NCBI GenBank assembly: GCA_002407935.1
Contig: DHPU01000044.1
Coordinates: 46,431 to 63,258, forward strand
Length of the DNA: 16,828 nucleotides
Reading direction: 5' to 3'
Source of the DNA: Peptococcaceae bacterium UBA5356
GTDB lineage: Bacteria; Bacillota; Peptococcia; DRI-13; DTU073
The stretch's first letter is position 1. The number at the start of each line of letters is the position of its first letter. The position numbers and the translations under genes are program-made. Positions 1 to 6,429 of the stretch are shown here, piece after piece. The notes beneath the pieces are model-generated. The model had not been told where the DNA came from and did not search any database. It worked only from the letters and a program-made list of their open reading frames with translations.

Positions 1-22
1 AAAGAGATAAGAAAGAGATAAG
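1..22. repeat. 11-bp perfect tandem duplication
   Basis: The unit AAAGAGATAAG occurs twice in direct succession at the left edge. It lies in, or at the end of, whatever precedes the first gene. The upstream gene itself is not visible, so it is unclear whether the repeat is spacer or the 3' end of a coding region. The surrounding 86 bases are strongly purine-rich. Confidence 0.7.
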
Positions 23-86
23 AATGGAAAAAAGTAAGATTGACAGATAATGAGAGAAAAATATAGATTTGTGAGGAGTGAAAAAA

Positions 87-488
87 ATGGCACCGGAAAA
101 AATTGTTTTGCGTTTTTCTGCAGAAACTGTTAAGCAACCTATTATTTATTCTTTGGCGAAGGAATATGATTTGGTGGCGAATATTTTAAAAGCCTCCATC
201 AATCCCCATCAAGAAGGAACGATGGTGCTAGAGCTTACCGGAGAACGTTATGAGGAAGGCATTCGTTTTTTAAAACAACAGGGTATTACGGTTCATCCTT
301 TGGCTCAAGAAGTAAGGAGAAATGAAGAAAAATGTACTCATTGTGGAAATTGCACGGCACATTGTCCTACCCGGGCGCTTTCTATCGAACGTCCTTCGAT
401 GGAAGTAAAGTTTAATGAGGATGAATGTATTCTTTGTTTGATGTGTGTAAAAATTTGCCCTGTCCATGCGATGGAGGTTAAGATTTAA
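87..488 (+). CDS. NIL domain / 2x[4Fe-4S] ferredoxin protein (HcyB-like)
   Basis: This 133-residue cytoplasmic protein has an N-terminal NIL domain (about residues 3-75, the small ACT-like fold also found at the end of methionine-importer ATPases). A bacterial-type double ferredoxin domain follows, with two clusters of the CxxCxxCxxxCP type: CTHCGNCTAHCP and CILCLMCVKICP. NIL-ferredoxin proteins of this length act with a COG1900/DUF39 protein in an anaerobic route that makes homocysteine directly, where they probably supply electrons. The partner DUF39 gene is not in the window and could lie upstream. ATG 87 is chosen over GTG 78 because GAGGAG at 73-78 is correctly spaced for it. The next gene begins immediately after this stop, which supports a functional unit. 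The family is clear; the pathway role is inferred from described archaeal and bacterial cases. Confidence 0.88.
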   Translation: MAPEKIVLRFSAETVKQPIIYSLAKEYDLVANILKASINPHQEGTMVLELTGERYEEGIRFLKQQGITVHPLAQEVRRNEEKCTHCGNCTAHCPTRALSIERPSMEVKFNEDECILCLMCVKICPVHAMEVKI

Positions 489-1247
489 GTGGTTTATGAA
501 CCGCGAGAATATCGAAGCTTTCACAGGGAAGAGGATTTGCATCATTTTCAGGTGGTTATTGGGGAAACCGACTTGGATATAGGCGTGAAAAAAGGCCAGT
601 ATAATGTCGGTCTGAAAGAGAGGACGGAACTTTTTGTTTCTGAAGAGCGGCGGTTATTTAAAGCGTATTTGCAAAGGAATCCGGGTTTTTTGACGGCTTT
701 GGAGCCGTGGCGGCTTGATCCGGCCGAGGAGCAGCATAGCTTGACTCCTGCTTCTATTCTGGCCATGTGTAAAGCGGCAGAGTCTGCCGGAGTAGGGCCT
801 ATGGCGGCAGTGGCAGGATGGTTTGCTGAGCAGACGGGTAAATTTTTATCTCGCTATTCCAAGGATATAATTGTGGAAAATGGCGGTGATATTTGGTTAA
901 AATCGAGCCGCATACGGAAGGTGAGTCTTTATGCCGGTAATTCACCTTTTTCCCAGCAAATTGGGTTGGAAATAAGACCGGGGAATACGCCCTTGGGTAT
1001 TTGTACGTCTTCGGGGACGGTTGGGCACAGTTTGAGCTTTGGATGTGCTGATGCAGTAGTGATTATTGCGCCTTCGGCTGTTTTAGCTGATGCGGTGGCT
1101 ACGGCTGCTTGTAATCAGGTTCGCGAAATTAAGGACCTGGAAAAGGCAGTTAATTGGGCGGTGACTATCCCTGGGGTGGCGGGTGCTGTGGCTGTTTTAG
1201 GAGATAAGCTGGCTGTACAGGGAGAGGTAAAATTGTTTCCGCTGTAA
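489..1247 (+). CDS. UPF0280 (COG2122) ApbE-like protein
   Basis: This 252-residue soluble protein belongs to the UPF0280/COG2122 family, which is structurally related to the flavin transferase ApbE. Visible hallmarks are an ApbE-like ENGGDI stretch near residues 130-135, the GICTSSGTVGHS segment near 170-181, and ADAVATAACNQ near 200-210, where ApbE proteins carry their (S/A)DALAT motif. The length is normal for the family. Translation starts at GTG directly after the TAA of the ferredoxin gene, using GGAGG at 473-477 inside that gene, so the two are translationally coupled. COG2122 genes recur beside COG1900 and NIL-ferredoxin genes in anaerobes, and a part in sulfur incorporation during homocysteine synthesis has been proposed. 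The biochemical activity is not established, and none should be transferred from ApbE. Confidence 0.85.
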   Translation: MVYEPREYRSFHREEDLHHFQVVIGETDLDIGVKKGQYNVGLKERTELFVSEERRLFKAYLQRNPGFLTALEPWRLDPAEEQHSLTPASILAMCKAAESAGVGPMAAVAGWFAEQTGKFLSRYSKDIIVENGGDIWLKSSRIRKVSLYAGNSPFSQQIGLEIRPGNTPLGICTSSGTVGHSLSFGCADAVVIIAPSAVLADAVATAACNQVREIKDLEKAVNWAVTIPGVAGAVAVLGDKLAVQGEVKLFPL

Positions 1248-1281
1248 GTTAAGTAATAAGTTAAAAATAAAAAGTATAAAA

Positions 1282-1304
1282 AAAGCTGCCTTTGTGGCAG
1301 CTTT
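1282..1304. terminator. Bidirectional intrinsic terminator between convergent genes
   Basis: The arms AAAGCTGCC (1282-1290) and GGCAGCTTT (1296-1304) form a perfect 9-bp stem with a 5-base loop. On the minus strand it is followed by TTTTTTTATACTTTTT, a strong U-tract. On the plus strand it is followed by the T-rich AGAATTTTATTTT. It serves UPF0280 (+) and the YtvI-like gene (-), whose TAA stop overlaps the right arm. Confidence 0.88.
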
Positions 1305-2334
1305 AGAATTTTATTTTAATATTAAGTATACCCACTTTGACTAGGGCTTGGTAGAGAATAACCAGAAAAGGTCCAAGGAAAAGCCCGATAACGCCGGTGA
1401 GACAATAACCAATATACATGCTGGCGAGTGTAGCTAAAGCACTGATACCAATATTTTCTGCTAAGATTTTTGGCTCAATGGCTCGACGGAAAACAGTGAT
1501 AAAGGCGTAGTGAATCAATAGTCCCCAGAAGAGGAAGGGATTCCCGATTATTAGATAATAAATTGCCATCGGTACCATGATTGAGCCTGTCCCTAAAATG
1601 GGCAGTATATCGACGACAGTGATGAGCAGTGCAAGGACGGAAGGGTAGTTGATTCCCATAATTAAAAACCCGATTAGAACGGCAATAAAGATGAGGGTAC
1701 TAATAATAAATTGAGCACGTAAGAAGCCGAAAATAGTGTTATGAAGTTTAATGAGTACTAATTTTACTTTAGAATGCACTGAAGGATCAAAAAATTGCAG
1801 AAACCCTTTTTTGATTTCAGGTAGATTAATGCTGATGAGATAAAAAGCTAGGAAGAAAATGATTGCTTGTAAAAAGATGTTAGGGATTGTTTTAGCTAGG
1901 TTAAAAAATAAGCTGGCCGATAGACCAAGTAAGTTCTGTACTGCTTCTAAGCCTGCTTTGGAAACCTGTTGAAGGGTGGCGTTATATTCTGGTGGAATGT
2001 TCTGAAATAAGCGGAGGTATTCCGCATTGAGCCAGTCCATATTGGTATAAGTATCCTTGGTAAATTGCAGAAGGGTCTTGGAAAGAGCTATGGCTTCGCT
2101 AGAAACTTTAGTGATGAGTAGATAAGTTAAACCACAGAGGATGATTGTAAAGCTTGTGCAAACTAACGAGGAGGCATACAGACGTTTTATATTGCTGCGT
2201 TTAATCAGCAGACGAATAAGCGGATCCACCAGAAAGGCGATAAGAAAAGCTAATAAAAAAGGAAAACCCACGGTAAATAACTCATAAAAAAGGAAAATAG
2301 TTAGGGAGATATAAAGTAAGGTTTTTACCGACAA
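1303..2334 (-). CDS. YtvI-like sporulation membrane protein (AI-2E/PerM family)
   Basis: This 343-residue polytopic inner-membrane protein of the AI-2E exporter/PerM superfamily has an N-terminal hydrophobic pair (about residues 5-40), a further helix near 55-75, a hydrophilic central part and a cluster of C-terminal helices. The conserved family segment around VVDILPILGTGSIMVP is present. Length and layout fit the YtvI subgroup found in endospore formers; what it transports is unknown. An upstream in-frame ATG at 2391 exists. TTG 2334 is preferred because AAGGAGGTGAT sits at ideal distance before it and a predicted extended -10 box would place the transcript start at or after that ATG. The gene is convergent with UPF0280 and ends in the shared terminator. 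YtvI versus a generic AI-2E protein cannot be settled from sequence alone. Confidence 0.82.
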   Translation of the reverse strand: MSVKTLLYISLTIFLFYELFTVGFPFLLAFLIAFLVDPLIRLLIKRSNIKRLYASSLVCTSFTIILCGLTYLLITKVSSEAIALSKTLLQFTKDTYTNMDWLNAEYLRLFQNIPPEYNATLQQVSKAGLEAVQNLLGLSASLFFNLAKTIPNIFLQAIIFFLAFYLISINLPEIKKGFLQFFDPSVHSKVKLVLIKLHNTIFGFLRAQFIISTLIFIAVLIGFLIMGINYPSVLALLITVVDILPILGTGSIMVPMAIYYLIIGNPFLFWGLLIHYAFITVFRRAIEPKILAENIGISALATLASMYIGYCLTGVIGLFLGPFLVILYQALVKVGILNIKIKF

Positions 2335-2337
2335 AAA

Positions 2338-2348
2338 ATCACCTCCTT
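2338..2348 (-). promoter_or_regulatory. Near-complete Shine-Dalgarno site deciding the ytvI-like start
   Basis: Read on the minus strand, AAGGAGGTGAT matches the 16S anti-SD complement over 11 bases. The TTG start at 2334 lies 7 bases after the GGAGG core. The site falls inside the longer reading frame that begins at ATG 2391, which argues against that longer form. Confidence 0.8.
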
Positions 2349-2391
2349 GGATCAGAGTAAGATACTGGGAAACATTACGTTTGTTAGACAT

Positions 2392-2400
2392 ATTATAACA
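2392..2400 (-). promoter_or_regulatory. Extended -10 promoter for the ytvI-like gene
   Basis: The minus strand reads TGTTATAAT, a perfect TATAAT with the TGn extension. No good -35 box lies 16-18 bases upstream, as is usual for extended -10 promoters. The start of transcription would fall near 2385, giving a leader of about 50 bases before TTG 2334. Confidence 0.5.
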
Positions 2401-2546
2401 TAAAGGTTAGGGATATTTATAGAGCAATTTCGACGGAAATAATGATAATATTTCAAAAAGTATTAAAACATGGCATCATTCAGTAGGAAATTAATGTACC
2501 GGAGAGCTAGTTTGGCTAAAAATATAAACAGGGGGATGTGGGTGTT

Positions 2547-3437
2547 TTAAATCACCTTAAGTTTAGATTTTTTAGTGGTAAGTGGAACAATATAAGGGGT
2601 GTTGGTGTGTGGATTATGCATAATTTCCACATCAATGGCAAAAGCATTGTGAATATTTTTATGAATGATGATATCCTGGGGTTTTCCCCGGGATATTATT
2701 GTGCCATTCTTCATGATGATGATTTCATCGGAAAACTGGGAAGCGAGGTTAATATCGTGAAGAACGATTAGAATGAGGATACCTTGATCTTTTGTAGTAA
2801 GTCCCTTGAGGAGGGTGAGAATTTCCATTTGGTATTTGAGATCTAAGTGAGAAACAGGCTCATCTAGCAGGAGTATTTTAGGTTGTTGGGCTAAGGAACG
2901 GGCGATATAGATTCTTTGTCTCTCTCCTCCGCTAAGTTGAGTGATGAGGCGATTTTTAAGATGCCAAGTGTGGGTAAGCTCCATTGCTTCTTGGACTATT
3001 TGGTGATCAGTAGCGCTTTCCTGCTGGAATCTTTTTAGGTAAGGGGTTCTGCCCATCATCACTAAATCATAGCTGGTAAAAGCGAAGTCATTGGTGAGTT
3101 CCTGAGGAACAAAGCTAATATTTTGGGCTCTTTCACAGATACTCATTTTTTGGATATCATTTTGGATATCATTCTGGACATCATTCTGGACATTATTCCG
3201 GATAATTTCTTGCATATCTTTTTGAAAATTATTCTGAGTATTTTTTTGAATGAGAGAAATTTTGCCCTGCGAGGGCTTCAGATAGCCGGAAATATTTTTG
3301 AGCAGGGTAGTTTTACCACAGCCGTTTGCTCCGATAATAGCCGCTAAGAGAGGGGCTTGGAGATGAAGATTAATTCCTTTGATCACTTCTGTTGTTCCGT
3401 AGTTAAAGTGTAAATCCTCTATCTGAAGAAGAGTCAT
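2547..3437 (-). CDS. BtuD/FecE-like ABC importer ATP-binding protein with repeat insertion
   Basis: This cytoplasmic ATPase of about 296 residues drives a cobalamin/Fe-chelate-type importer. Motifs occur in order: Walker A GANGCGKT (about 36-43), Q-loop FVPQE (Q near 112), signature LSGGERQ (about 168-174), Walker B ILLLDEP (about 188-194) and switch His in LHD (about 227). All key residues are intact. Between Walker A and the Q-loop, a stretch of about 36 residues (64-99) consists of four-residue QNDI/QNDV-like repeats where relatives have only a short turn; it is encoded by a 12-bp tandem repeat. ATG 3437 is chosen, with AAGGA 11 bases upstream. The alternative GTG 3446 overlaps the permease stop as GTGA, but the SD would then be only 2 bases away. 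It is the last gene of the three-gene importer operon, and no clear terminator follows. Confidence 0.9.
   Translation of the reverse strand: MTLLQIEDLHFNYGTTEVIKGINLHLQAPLLAAIIGANGCGKTTLLKNISGYLKPSQGKISLIQKNTQNNFQKDMQEIIRNNVQNDVQNDIQNDIQKMSICERAQNISFVPQELTNDFAFTSYDLVMMGRTPYLKRFQQESATDHQIVQEAMELTHTWHLKNRLITQLSGGERQRIYIARSLAQQPKILLLDEPVSHLDLKYQMEILTLLKGLTTKDQGILILIVLHDINLASQFSDEIIIMKNGTIISRGKPQDIIIHKNIHNAFAIDVEIMHNPHTNTPYIVPLTTKKSKLKVI
3151..3246 (-). repeat. 12-bp in-frame tandem repeat inside the ABC ATPase gene
   Basis: There are eight consecutive 12-base units. On the plus strand they begin TGGATATCATTT, TGGATATCATTC, TGGACATCATTC, TGGACATTATTC, and then decay (CGGATAATTTCT, TGCATATCTTTT, TGAAAATTATTC, TGAGTATTTTTT). 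Each encodes one tetrapeptide of the QNDI type on the minus strand. Similarity is highest at the Q-loop side and falls off toward the Walker A side, as in an array that grew at one end. Confidence 0.9.
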
Positions 3438-3442
3438 GTTGA

Positions 3443-4447
3443 TCACATTCCTTCTTTATGCGTTTTTGCTTTAATCAGTAAATAGATGAAAAAGGGAGCC
3501 CCTAAGGCTGCTGTAATAATTCCCGCCGGTATTTCTGCGGGGGCAAGGATAGTACGGGCCAGGGTATCGGTGCAGATGAGAAAAATGGCACCTGCTAAGG
3601 CGCTAAAGGGAACCAGCACGCGGTTATCAGGTCCGACCAAGAGTCTGGAAATATGGGGTACAATTAAGCCGACAAAACCGATGATGCCTGTAGTAAAGAC
3701 GGCGGCCGCCGTAACCAGAGAACCTAACAGCAGAATGATTCGCTTAACTTTTTCGGTATTAATACCAAGATGTTCCGCTGTTTCTTCCCCGGTCATCATC
3801 ACGTTCAGGTCACGAGCAAAGACATATAGCAGTAAAGAACCAATCAGGATTAGAGGTGCGGATAAATAGACATTATCCCAAAAAACCAAGTTGAAAGAGC
3901 CCATTGTCCAGAAAAGAATTTTGGTTATTTGCTCATGATTGAGAAGCATGAGGAGGGAAATAACAGCGGAGAGGAAGGTGCTAACGGCAATGCCGGCCAA
4001 AAGCAGGGAAGCCATGGAAATCCTCGTTCCCGATTTAGCAATAAGGTAAACCAGATTGATCGTGAAAAGGGCAGCAAGAAAGGCGGAAAACCCGGTACCG
4101 AAGATGCCCAGGTTAAGGATGATGGCAATGGTGGCTCCAAAGGCTGCACCTGAGGAAACTCCCAGAACATAGGGGTCGGCCATCGGGTTTCGCAGGAGAC
4201 CCTGGAAGAAAGCGCCTACCACGGCTAACCCTGCTCCGATAATCCCTGCTTCAATTATTCTGGGGAGTCTTAAAAAGAGGAGAATGTTTCTGGTTGTTTC
4301 GCTGCCCCTTCCCAGGAAGGTTTCTATTATCTCGTTTAGGGAGATTTTTACGGAACCGCAGGAGATAGCGATAAGGCTGCTAAGAAGAAGCAGAAGAAGC
4401 CCCAGGGAGAAAACGGCTTTTTTTTGAGGAGAATGGTACTTATTCAT
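3443..4447 (-). CDS. FecCD/BtuC-like ABC importer permease
   Basis: This 334-residue permease of the FecCD family would form the homodimeric channel of a type II ABC importer. About ten hydrophobic helices are visible, starting with a leucine-rich one at residues 13-30. Family motifs include the RLPR segment near residue 60, GAFFQGLLRNPMADPYVLG near 82-100 and GFVGLIVPHISRLLVG near 255-271, the last close to the cytoplasmic coupling helix that contacts the ATPase. The length is standard. It begins 5 bases after the stop of the binding-protein gene with only a weak SD (GAGTTGA), so translation is probably coupled. Substrate cannot be read from the permease; the neighbouring binding protein points to corrinoid. 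Confidence 0.93.
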   Translation of the reverse strand: MNKYHSPQKKAVFSLGLLLLLLSSLIAISCGSVKISLNEIIETFLGRGSETTRNILLFLRLPRIIEAGIIGAGLAVVGAFFQGLLRNPMADPYVLGVSSGAAFGATIAIILNLGIFGTGFSAFLAALFTINLVYLIAKSGTRISMASLLLAGIAVSTFLSAVISLLMLLNHEQITKILFWTMGSFNLVFWDNVYLSAPLILIGSLLLYVFARDLNVMMTGEETAEHLGINTEKVKRIILLLGSLVTAAAVFTTGIIGFVGLIVPHISRLLVGPDNRVLVPFSALAGAIFLICTDTLARTILAPAEIPAGIITAALGAPFFIYLLIKAKTHKEGM

Positions 4448-4452
4448 AAAAA

Positions 4453-5409
4453 TTAGTCAACTCTACTTTCGGGAAAAGCTTCGGGAAAAGCTTCGGGGTG
4501 TAAAAATTTAGCGATTTCCTCAAGTCCTTGTACAATCCGGTAAGAGGGGCGAGAAATAATATTGTCATCGCTAATGACAAAAATTTGTCTCTTTTTTACG
4601 GCCTCCATATCTTGGAAACCGGGGCTATTGAAGAGTTCCCGCATACTGCCGGCATGGGGAGCGGTTAGAATTATCGCCGGGTTTTTTTCCAGTAAGGTTT
4701 CCAAACTAAACTGGATCCAGCCGTTCAGCTCTCCGGCAATATTCTCTCCGCCTCCTAATGTGATTAATTCATCAATAAAGGTGTCTTTTCCGGCAGTCCA
4801 GTTGCCATTGGCATCCACCAGATAAAAGGTTTTGCTCTTAGGTAAATCTTTGACTCTTTGTTGGATGGTGTCTATTTTGTTTTGCATTTTCCTAATTATT
4901 TTGGTGCCCTCTGCTTTTGTATTCGTTATTTCAGCCGTTAAAGTAATGGAGTCCGTAATTTGGGAAAAGGAAGCGGCCTCAAGGATGACTACGGGAAAAC
5001 CGGCTTTAGCGAGAGCTTCCATTTGTTCCTGACCGGAAAGTCTGGAACCAAAGATAATATCGGGATTTTGAGCTAGGATAGCCTCAATGTTGGGCCCCTG
5101 AAAATCGCCTACCCGGTGTAGCTTTTCAATTTGCTCGGGTGGATAATCATCATAGGTAGTTATGCCTACGATCCGTTCCCCGACGCCTAGAGCAAAGAGA
5201 ATTTCGGTAGTAGCCGGCGATAGGGAAACAATACGTTGCGGTTCTTTTTCTATGGTAACCACGCGGTCAACAAAATCGGTTACTTCAAAAGGAAAGGCAA
5301 CATTATTATGGTTATTTGACGGTCCATTTTCCGTTGCTTTTAAACAGCCGCAAAGCATTAAGATGGGAAGAAGCATTAAGATAGTGATCTTTGTAATGTT
5401 TTTTAGCAT
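4453..5409 (-). CDS. BtuF-like ABC substrate-binding lipoprotein
   Basis: This 318-residue extracytoplasmic binding protein is anchored as a lipoprotein: a hydrophobic signal (residues 5-19) is followed by the lipobox LCGC, with Cys22 as the predicted acylated residue. The body is a class III (BtuF/FhuD-type) binding protein. The first lobe contains PQRIVSLSPATTEILFALG and a TTYDDYPPE segment followed by VGDFQGPNIEAILAQNPD. A long connecting helix and the second lobe follow (FIDELITLGGGENIAG, PAIILTAPHAG). The YDDYPPE and VGDF signatures resemble cobalamin-binding BtuF proteins, so corrinoid is favoured; a siderophore or haem substrate remains possible. A good SD (AAGGAGG) precedes ATG. It is first in the operon and divergent from uppP. 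The C-terminus carries a duplicated PEAF caused by a 12-bp repeat. No cobalamin riboswitch was recognised upstream. Confidence 0.9.
   Translation of the reverse strand: MLKNITKITILMLLPILMLCGCLKATENGPSNNHNNVAFPFEVTDFVDRVVTIEKEPQRIVSLSPATTEILFALGVGERIVGITTYDDYPPEQIEKLHRVGDFQGPNIEAILAQNPDIIFGSRLSGQEQMEALAKAGFPVVILEAASFSQITDSITLTAEITNTKAEGTKIIRKMQNKIDTIQQRVKDLPKSKTFYLVDANGNWTAGKDTFIDELITLGGGENIAGELNGWIQFSLETLLEKNPAIILTAPHAGSMRELFNSPGFQDMEAVKKRQIFVISDDNIISRPSYRIVQGLEEIAKFLHPEAFPEAFPESRVD
4468..4497 (-). repeat. 12-bp tandem duplication at the btuF-like 3' end
   Basis: TTCGGGAAAAGC is repeated exactly at 4468-4479 and 4480-4491, with a further half unit TTCGGG. It is in frame and adds the residues PEAF at the extreme C-terminus of the binding protein, so it is probably neutral. 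Confidence 0.85.
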
Positions 5410-5477
5410 AAAAAGGAACCTCCTTATGTTAAGATATTTGAGTGAAAAGTTAGTATTATTATATATTTAAAACGTAG

Positions 5478-5486
5478 GTTATACCA
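5478..5486 (-). promoter_or_regulatory. Candidate extended -10 promoter for the btuF-like operon
   Basis: The minus strand reads TGGTATAAC: the TGn extension plus TATAAC (5 of 6 matches). The upstream -35 region is poor. Transcription would start about 60 bases before the btuF-like ATG. Confidence 0.4.
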
Positions 5487-5514
5487 GTGAAAAAAAGGAT
5501 AGAACTTTTTTATT

Positions 5515-5543
5515 TTGTAGATTTTAGAATTACTTGCTATAAT
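5515..5543 (+). promoter_or_regulatory. Promoter for uppP
   Basis: TTGTAG (5515-5520) and a perfect TATAAT (5538-5543) are separated by 17 bases. TTGC immediately before the hexamer supplies an extended -10 (TGCTATAAT). The start point would be near 5550, giving a leader of about 54 bases that contains the palindrome at 5572-5588. Confidence 0.65.
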
Positions 5544-5571
5544 AATTAGGGAATGTTGTGATGCGATTGAA

Positions 5572-5588
5572 AATTAACAATGTTAATT
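5572..5588. promoter_or_regulatory. 17-bp perfect palindrome, candidate operator
   Basis: AATTAACAATGTTAATT consists of 8-bp arms around a single central base. It sits between the predicted uppP transcription start and its SD (GGAGG, 5593-5597). That position suits a repressor operator or a short leader hairpin that could affect ribosome access. No known regulator consensus is claimed. Confidence 0.45.
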
Positions 5589-5603
5589 GTGTGGAGGTAT
5601 ATT

Positions 5604-6389
5604 ATGGATGAAATTTTAAAAACTATTATCTTAGGAGTAGTTCAGGGGTTTACGGAATTTTTGCCGGTCAGCAGCAGCGGGCATCTTTTGCTTTTTAGAA
5701 AAATGTTTGGGTTGGCTGAAGCGGGGTTGCTTTTGGATACAATGCTGCACCTGGGAACGTTAGTTGCGGTCATGGCTGTTTTTTGGCGGGATATTTGGGA
5801 AATGATCAAAAGGCCTTTTAGTCATCTTACCTTGCTGATTGTGGTGGGAACTATTCCTACCGCGGCGATTGGCTTGCTTTTTAAAGATACTTTTGAGGAA
5901 TTAGCTCGTACCGGCGTAACGGTAGGATGGGAATTCCTTGCTACGGGTCTTATTCTGTGGTTGGCGGATAGTGTTAAAGATAGGGGATTAAAGGATGTTA
6001 ATCATATTTCTTTTAAAGATACGTTAATAGTAGGTACGTTGCAGGGTGTGGCGATTCTGCCGGCTATTTCCCGTTCCGGATTAACCATTGCCGGTTCCTT
6101 GTTTCAGGGGATAGATAGGAAAGTGGCGGCTAAGTTTTCTTTTCTGCTTTCTATTCCGGCGATTATGGGAGCAGTTGTAGTACAAGGGAAGGATCTGCTG
6201 GAGGGAAATATTGAAGGTATTGGGATGACTTCTTTACTGATTGGCACATTAGTTTCGGCGGTGTGTGGGTATATTGCGGTGCGTTGGATGTTGAATATTA
6301 TCCAACGGGGTTCCTTGAAGGGATTTTCGGTGTATGTGTGGCTCTTGGGGGCTGGTGTATTGTTTACGCAGTTGATGGGCTGGTTTTAG
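5604..6389 (+). CDS. uppP: Undecaprenyl-diphosphatase (BacA/UppP family)
   Basis: This 261-residue integral membrane enzyme dephosphorylates undecaprenyl pyrophosphate to the monophosphate lipid carrier used for peptidoglycan and other surface polymers. The two diagnostic motifs are present: GFTEFLPVSSSGH (about residues 15-27, including the catalytic-site Glu and His) and ISRSG (about 155-159, with the phosphate-binding Arg). The remainder is a run of hydrophobic helices, and the length is typical. ATG 5604 follows GGAGG at ideal spacing; an in-frame ATG at 5580 lies inside the palindrome and has no SD. No terminator is seen after the gene. The TadZ-like gene begins 40 bases later, so both may share the strong upstream promoter. 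Confidence 0.96.
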   Translation: MDEILKTIILGVVQGFTEFLPVSSSGHLLLFRKMFGLAEAGLLLDTMLHLGTLVAVMAVFWRDIWEMIKRPFSHLTLLIVVGTIPTAAIGLLFKDTFEELARTGVTVGWEFLATGLILWLADSVKDRGLKDVNHISFKDTLIVGTLQGVAILPAISRSGLTIAGSLFQGIDRKVAAKFSFLLSIPAIMGAVVVQGKDLLEGNIEGIGMTSLLIGTLVSAVCGYIAVRWMLNIIQRGSLKGFSVYVWLLGAGVLFTQLMGWF

Positions 6390-6429
6390 AAAAAACAACT
6401 TCCTGATAATGAAAATGGAGTTGATAGAA

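Noticed and set aside
40..67. TTGACA (40-45) and TATAGA (62-67), 16 bases apart, as a promoter for the NIL-ferredoxin gene
   Set aside because: The predicted start point would fall at about 74, inside the SD (73-78), which would remove the ribosome binding site. The gene also probably belongs to a unit that begins upstream.
2438..2456. AATAATGATAATATTTC resembling half of a Fur box
   Set aside because: The second half does not match the palindromic consensus, and the site lies after the importer operon and not before it, so iron control of the importer is not supported.
2461..2546. Terminator for the importer operon
   Set aside because: No stem longer than about 3-6 bp with a following T-run was found, so termination there, if any, is not visible.
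3123..3347. Plus-strand reading frame with DIIL repeats
   Set aside because: It is the antisense of the 12-bp repeat in the ABC ATPase gene; it has no SD and the minus strand carries all ABC motifs.
3929..4153. Glycine/lysine-rich plus-strand reading frame antisense to the permease
   Set aside because: Its composition simply mirrors the hydrophobic permease codons; there is no recognisable domain and no SD.
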